From Candidatus Merdimorpha stercoravium (GTDB lineage Bacteria; Bacteroidota; Bacteroidia; Flavobacteriales; UBA1820): a stretch of 19,883 nt of DNA. A program made the position numbers and the translations under genes. The stretch lies in contig DVLY01000142.1 of NCBI GenBank assembly GCA_018715295.1, positions 1 through 19,883 on the forward strand. The letters run 5' to 3'. The notes beneath the pieces are model-generated. The model did no database searches. It was not told the origin of the DNA and saw only the letters and a list, made by a program, of their open reading frames with translations. This document shows, in pieces, positions 16,427 to 19,883 of this stretch (positions are counted from its first letter, which is position 1; each line of letters begins with the position of its first letter).

Positions 16427-17404
16427 ATGGCCAAGAACATAAAATATTATTTCGATCACGCCAGCCTTTCGTACAAGAAAGTCCGCATCAGTTTTCTGGC
16501 GCGGCTGCGCAACGTATTGCTGTGGTTCATCACCACCGGGTCGGTGTGGATCGTGATCTATTTTATCGTTACCCGCTTTATCCCCACCCCCAAGGAACTC
16601 ACCCTGCAGCGCGAACTGGACAACATGACGCTCAACTACGAGATGCTGCAGAAACAGATGGACGAAAACGAGCAGCGCCTCTCCGAGATCGAAAACCGCG
16701 ACGACAACCTCTACCGCGTCATCTTCGAAACCGACCCCTACCCCTCGGACCTCCGCAGCGGCACCATCAGCGGACAGGAATACTTTGAAAAAATGCGGGG
16801 CGAACGCTACTCGGACATGATCGCCTCGGCCACCGAACGGATCGAAAAACTGACCAAGCGCCTCTACGCCGAAAGCAAATCGCTGGACGAAGTAGCCGAC
16901 CTGGCGCTGCGCAAAAAAGACATGATCAGTTCCATCCCCGCCGTACCCCCGGTAACCATCGACATCGTGCGCCGCACCCTGGTATCGGGCTACGGGCTGC
17001 GCCTGCACCCCATCAGCAAGGTATGGCGCATGCATACCGGCATGGACTTCGCCGCCAAGATCGGCACGCCCATCTATGCCACGGGCGACGGGGTGGTAAC
17101 CTTTGCCGGGAGCGACGCCTCGGGCTACGGCATCCACGTGATCATCGACCACGGCTACGGCTACCAGACCCTCTACGGCCACATGTCCAAACTGCACACC
17201 CAGAAGGGCAAACGGGTCAAACGCGGGGAGATCATCGGCGAGATCGGCAATACCGGACAGTCCACCGGCCCGCACCTGCACTACGAAGTGATCTACCGCG
17301 GACAGAAGGTCAACCCCATCAACTATTACTACAAGGACATCACGCCCGAAGAATACAACGCGCTGCTCGAGATGGCTTCCCAGCACACCTCGCCGTTCGA
17401 CTAA
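16427..17404 (+). CDS. Membrane-anchored M23 family (LytM-type) metallopeptidase
   Basis: This 325-residue protein is a predicted periplasmic zinc peptidase of the M23 family, whose members cleave peptide bridges in peptidoglycan or activate such enzymes. A basic cytoplasmic N-terminus (1-28) precedes one membrane span at about 29-49. A charged, heptad-like coiled-coil region follows at about 56-92, then the peptidase domain at about 185-300. All catalytic elements are present: HTGMD with H203 and D207, GHMS with H252, and PHLHYE with H283 and H285, so it is likely an active enzyme and not an EnvC/NlpD-type activator with lost ligands. The ATG at 16427 is preferred over the upstream in-frame TTG at 16364, which overlaps the promoter box. 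A MerR-type gene follows after 19 nt, probably in one operon. Exact substrate unknown. Confidence 0.9.
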   Translation: MAKNIKYYFDHASLSYKKVRISFLARLRNVLLWFITTGSVWIVIYFIVTRFIPTPKELTLQRELDNMTLNYEMLQKQMDENEQRLSEIENRDDNLYRVIFETDPYPSDLRSGTISGQEYFEKMRGERYSDMIASATERIEKLTKRLYAESKSLDEVADLALRKKDMISSIPAVPPVTIDIVRRTLVSGYGLRLHPISKVWRMHTGMDFAAKIGTPIYATGDGVVTFAGSDASGYGIHVIIDHGYGYQTLYGHMSKLHTQKGKRVKRGEIIGEIGNTGQSTGPHLHYEVIYRGQKVNPINYYYKDITPEEYNALLEMASQHTSPFD

Positions 17405-17423
17405 CCTTACGCCCCGTCCCGCC

Positions 17424-17765
17424 ATGAAGAAGACCGAGAAAAAACTCCCCGAAGGCAAATACTACTACTCGATCGGCGAAGTGGCCGACTACTTCGAGGT
17501 AACCCCCGCCACCCTGCGCCACTGGGAAACGATGTTCGAGACCATCGCCCCGCGCAAGAACAAGAAAGGCGACCGGATGTACAACGCCCAGGACGTGGAA
17601 GCCGTCCGACTGGTGCATTTCCTGGTCAAGGAAAGCGGCTACACCCTCGCCGGAGCCGTCGAACACATCCGCACCAACAAAAAAGCCCTCACCCGGCGCA
17701 TGGAGGCGCTGCGCATCCTGCGGGGAGTGCGCTCGGAGTTGGAAAAACTCAAGAACAGCCTCTGA
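17424..17765 (+). CDS. Small MerR-family transcriptional regulator
   Basis: This 113-residue protein contains a MerR-type winged helix-turn-helix: YYYSIGEVADYFEVTPATLR at about 13-32, followed by HWE and the wing at about 41-56 (PRKNKKGDRMYNAQDVE). A long helix toward the C-terminus (about 85-112) should mediate dimerisation. There is no C-terminal effector domain and no Cys-rich metal site, so what it senses, if anything, cannot be read from the sequence. The ATG lies 19 nt after the M23 peptidase stop, so the two are probably co-transcribed. The pairing of alaS, M23 peptidase and small MerR gene is one I recognise from other Bacteroidota. Targets are unknown; self-regulation or a cell-envelope role is only a guess. 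Confidence 0.88.
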   Translation: MKKTEKKLPEGKYYYSIGEVADYFEVTPATLRHWETMFETIAPRKNKKGDRMYNAQDVEAVRLVHFLVKESGYTLAGAVEHIRTNKKALTRRMEALRILRGVRSELEKLKNSL

Positions 17766-17794
17766 AAAACATCCGCCCACCGACGCAAAACCCG

Positions 17795-17802
17795 TATCTT
17801 TG
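17795..17802 (+). promoter_or_regulatory. Candidate promoter -7 box of ruvB
   Basis: TATCTTTG is an exact TAnnTTTG match in the 62-nt MerR-ruvB gap. The predicted transcription start (about 17809) falls after the in-frame GTG at 17807 and before the ATG at 17828, which decides the ruvB start in favour of the ATG. No clear -33 TTTG is seen. Confidence 0.55.
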
Positions 17803-17827
17803 CCCGGTGGGAAAGCCACATCAAGCC

Positions 17828-18850
17828 ATGCCGCAAGGATTTCACGAACGATTCGACACTCCCGAGGAACGGGAATACGAAAAAGCCCTCCGCCCGCTCA
17901 CTTTCGACGATTTCGCCGGACAAGTCCAAGTATTGTCCAACCTCGAAGTCTTCGTCCGCGCCGCCAACCAGCGCACCGAAGCATTGGACCATGTCCTGCT
18001 GCACGGCCCACCCGGACTGGGCAAGACCACTCTGGCGGGGATCATCGCCTCGGAACTGGGCGTAAACCTGCGCACCACCTCCGGCCCGGTGATCGACAAA
18101 CCGGGCGACTTGGCGGGACTGCTCACCGGACTGGAAGACCGCGACGTACTGTTCATCGACGAAATCCACCGCTTGAGCCCCGTCGTGGAGGAATATCTCT
18201 ACTCCGCCATGGAGGACTACCGGCTGGACATCATGCTGGAAAGCGGTCCGAATGCCCGCAGCGTACAGATCACCCTGGCACCCTTCACCCTGATCGGAGC
18301 CACCACGCGCGCCGGGCTGCTCACCGCTCCCATGCGCGCCCGTTTCGGTATCAACTGCCGCCTGGAATACTACGACAGCGAAACGCTCTCGGCCATCGTC
18401 GAACGCTCGGCCCGCATCATGCACATCCCCATCACCGAGGAAGCGACCTTGGAAATCTCCCGCCGTTCGCGCGGCACCCCCCGCATAGCCAATGCCCTGC
18501 TGCGCCGCATCCGCGACTTCGCCCAGATAAAAGGCACGGGGACCATCGACCGGAACATCGCCCTGATCGGCCTCAAAGCCCTCTCGGTAGATGACTACGG
18601 CCTGGACGAAATGGACAACCGGATGCTCTCGGCCCTGATCGACAAATTCGGCGGCGGCCCGGTCGGCATCACCACCCTGGCCACCGCCGTGGGGGAAAAC
18701 GCCGGCACGCTGGAGGAAGTGTACGAACCGTTCCTGATCCAGGAAGGCTTCGTGGTACGTACCCCGCGCGGCCGCCAGGCCACCGAGAAAGCCTACAAAC
18801 ACCTGGGACGCGCGTACTCCGGACGCGAAAAGGACCTCTTCGATCTCTGA
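17828..18850 (+). CDS. ruvB: Holliday junction branch migration ATPase RuvB
   Basis: RuvB is the hexameric AAA+ motor that drives Holliday junction branch migration with RuvA and RuvC during recombination and repair. From the ATG at 17828 it has 340 residues, the usual length. Walker A GPPGLGKTT spans 60-68 and Walker B LFIDEIH spans 108-114 (D111, E112). Sensor 1 GATTR is at 157-161, the arginine-finger segment MRARFG at 169-174, sensor 2 is in RGTPRIANALLRRIRD (215-230), and the C-terminal winged-helix DNA-binding domain is at about 255-340 (GGGPVGITTLA, GFVVRTPRGR). An in-frame GTG at 17807 would add 7 residues but overlaps the predicted promoter. No ruvA or ruvC lies in the window. queG follows after 6 nt, probably co-transcribed. 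Confidence 0.97.
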   Translation: MPQGFHERFDTPEEREYEKALRPLTFDDFAGQVQVLSNLEVFVRAANQRTEALDHVLLHGPPGLGKTTLAGIIASELGVNLRTTSGPVIDKPGDLAGLLTGLEDRDVLFIDEIHRLSPVVEEYLYSAMEDYRLDIMLESGPNARSVQITLAPFTLIGATTRAGLLTAPMRARFGINCRLEYYDSETLSAIVERSARIMHIPITEEATLEISRRSRGTPRIANALLRRIRDFAQIKGTGTIDRNIALIGLKALSVDDYGLDEMDNRMLSALIDKFGGGPVGITTLATAVGENAGTLEEVYEPFLIQEGFVVRTPRGRQATEKAYKHLGRAYSGREKDLFDL

Positions 18851-18856
18851 ACCGCC

Positions 18857-19792
18857 ATGAGCCCCTCGCCCGAAGAACTCCGCCGACAGATACAAAGCCT
18901 TGCCCTCGGGCAGGGCTTTTGCGCCTGCGGGATCGCCCCGGCCGAACCGCTGCCCGAAGATGCCCGCGCGATAGCCCGCTGGGTCGAACAGGGACGCAAC
19001 GCTTCCCTGGAATACATGGCTCGCCACGCCGACAAACGCGAGGACATCCGGCGGATGGTCCCCGGAGCAAGGAGCATCATCTGTCTGGCGCACAGCTACC
19101 TCACCGACACCTCCGAAACCGTTTCCCGGCAGACGGGGGTCGCCAAATACGCCCTGGGGGAGGATTACCACACGGTGCTCAAGGACAAGATGCACCGCCT
19201 GTGCGCCGAACTGAAAAAAACCGCCGGCGAGTTTTCCTACCGGGTGTTCACCGATTCGGCCCCGGTAGCCGAACGCCGCCTGGCCCAACGCGCCGGACTG
19301 GGCTGGATCGGGAAAAGCACCCAGCTCATCCTGCCGGGGGTGGGCTCGTACGTGTTGCTCTCGGAGATCGTTACCGACCTGGCGCTGCCTCCCGACGAGC
19401 CGTTTCCCGGTTCACGCTGCGGGGCCTGCCGGCGCTGCCAGATGGCCTGCCCTACGGGGGCCCTCGACGGACAAGGGACCCTCGACGCACGGAAATGCCT
19501 CTCGTATGCCACCATCGAGAGCCGGGACGACCTTCCGGAGGACTTGTCCGAAAAACTCGGCGGGCGGGTCTTCGGCTGCGACACTTGCCTGGATGCCTGC
19601 CCTTGGAACCGGCACGCGGGGCGCACGGGGGAACCTCGCCTGCAACCTTTGAGCGCGCTGGCTTCCCTGCAAAAGTCCCAGTGGCTGACCCTGGACAAAG
19701 AGACATTCGACCGTACCTTCGCTTTGTCCCCCCTGCAAAGAGCGGGATGGGAAAAGATCCGCCGGACGGCCGAAAAAGCGCTGAAAAAATAA
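18857..19792 (+). CDS. queG: Epoxyqueuosine reductase QueG
   Basis: QueG performs the last step of queuosine synthesis, reducing epoxyqueuosine to queuosine at the wobble position of GUN-anticodon tRNAs, using cobalamin and two [4Fe-4S] clusters. The 311-residue protein begins with MSPSPEELRRQIQSLALGQG. It contains the conserved FTDSAPVAERRLAQRAGLGW (131-150), where D133 is the probable proton donor. Eight cluster cysteines are present: C188, C191, C194 and C198 in the CGACRRCQMACPTGAL motif, C214, and C241, C244 and C248 in CDTCLDACPWN. It is the short form without the C-terminal HEAT-repeat extension found in some QueG proteins. The ATG lies 6 nt after ruvB, so the two genes are probably an operon. 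No other queuosine genes are in the window. The adjacent tRNA-Gln is not a queuosine substrate. Confidence 0.95.
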   Translation: MSPSPEELRRQIQSLALGQGFCACGIAPAEPLPEDARAIARWVEQGRNASLEYMARHADKREDIRRMVPGARSIICLAHSYLTDTSETVSRQTGVAKYALGEDYHTVLKDKMHRLCAELKKTAGEFSYRVFTDSAPVAERRLAQRAGLGWIGKSTQLILPGVGSYVLLSEIVTDLALPPDEPFPGSRCGACRRCQMACPTGALDGQGTLDARKCLSYATIESRDDLPEDLSEKLGGRVFGCDTCLDACPWNRHAGRTGEPRLQPLSALASLQKSQWLTLDKETFDRTFALSPLQRAGWEKIRRTAEKALKK

Positions 19793-19824
19793 TTTGCCCG
19801 ATCCGCTTTTTCGATGTACATTTG
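19793..19824 (+). promoter_or_regulatory. Consensus promoter of the tRNA-Gln gene
   Basis: TTTG (19793-19796) and TACATTTG (19817-19824) are separated by exactly 20 nt, a full match to the Bacteroidota -33/-7 consensus. The -33 box starts at the base after the queG stop codon. Transcription would start about 7 nt downstream of the -7 box and 6-7 nt before the mature tRNA 5' end. This is the best-formed promoter in the window. Confidence 0.85.
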
Positions 19825-19837
19825 CCCCGCCGGAAAA

Positions 19838-19883
19838 GCCCTATGGTGTAATGGTAGCACATGTGATTTTGGTTCATCCGGTC
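19838..19883 (+). tRNA. tRNA-Gln (anticodon UUG), 3' part beyond the window
   Basis: The gene starts with the acceptor strand GCCCTAT, followed by the D-arm region GTGTAATGGTAGCAC and an anticodon arm with loop TTTTGGT. Its middle three bases TTG read CAA glutamine codons. As I align it, the anticodon stem is TGTGA/TCATC, which gives four pairs (one G-U) and a T-C mismatch at the outermost pair. The T-arm and 3' acceptor strand are cut by the window end, so full folding cannot be checked. A consensus promoter lies 14 nt upstream of the 5' end. Confidence 0.88.

Noticed and set aside
16282..16788. Shine-Dalgarno-like AGGAGG at 16282-16287 followed by ATG at 16312 and a 158-codon frame
   Set aside because: The frame overlaps the M23 peptidase in another register and codes for no recognisable domain. 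The distance to the ATG is too long, and this lineage seldom uses such sites; on the other strand the bases belong to the alaS leader.
17639..19288. 549-codon - strand frame opposite the MerR gene, ruvB and queG
   Set aside because: It runs through three real genes and their spacers and shows no protein family features.
19790..19883. Functional link between queG and the neighbouring tRNA gene
   Set aside because: Queuosine is placed in tRNAs with GUN anticodons (Asn, Asp, His, Tyr), whereas this tRNA reads UUG (Gln). The adjacency is probably chance.

Overview
The window is a chromosomal core region of a Bacteroidota bacterium, most likely in or near Rikenellaceae/Alistipes. This is inferred from three things: the moderately high GC of the coding sequence; recurrent promoter boxes of the Bacteroidota form TAnnTTTG ahead of transcription units, together with A-rich translation starts that lack Shine-Dalgarno sequences; and the family-typical proteins (RpoB N-terminus, a DUF3467 protein behind rpoC, the alaS / M23 peptidase / small MerR neighbourhood). 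No mobile element, CRISPR array, phage gene or accessory island is visible. No gene-free stretch exceeds about 220 bases.

Region 1 (1-11608) is the classical transcription/translation supercluster on the + strand: secE, nusG, rplK, rplA, rplJ, rplL, rpoB, rpoC. It starts after a perfect TATATTTG box and a roughly 150-nt AT-rich leader, and ends at a strong intrinsic terminator. It encodes a Sec translocon subunit, a transcription elongation factor, the L1 stalk protein, the L11 and L10/L12 stalk proteins, and the two largest RNA polymerase subunits. Three internal non-coding segments carry structure: the nusG-rplK gap (candidate L1-type autoregulatory site), the rplL-rpoB gap (long hairpin plus T-rich tract, followed by a TTG-initiated rpoB), and the rpoB-rpoC gap (GC-rich hairpin plus TTTT). 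They could set the ribosomal protein to RNA polymerase ratio.

Region 2 (about 11690-13566) holds two + strand genes with their own promoters: a small DUF3467 protein, then enolase. The enolase carries an unusual Lys/Ala/Pro-rich C-terminal tail and is followed by an intrinsic terminator whose stem base matches the one behind rpoC.

Region 3 (13624-19883) has alaS on the - strand. It is divergent from a + strand series: a membrane-anchored M23 (LytM-type) peptidase, a short MerR-family regulator, ruvB (Holliday junction motor), queG (epoxyqueuosine reductase), and the 5' part of a tRNA-Gln(UUG) gene cut by the window end. ruvB and the tRNA have their own TAnnTTTG boxes.

I found no convincing undescribed multi-gene system. 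The points most worth following are the structured gaps inside the rpl-rpo cluster, the TTG start of rpoB, the basic tail on enolase, and the RNA-polymerase-linked DUF3467 protein.
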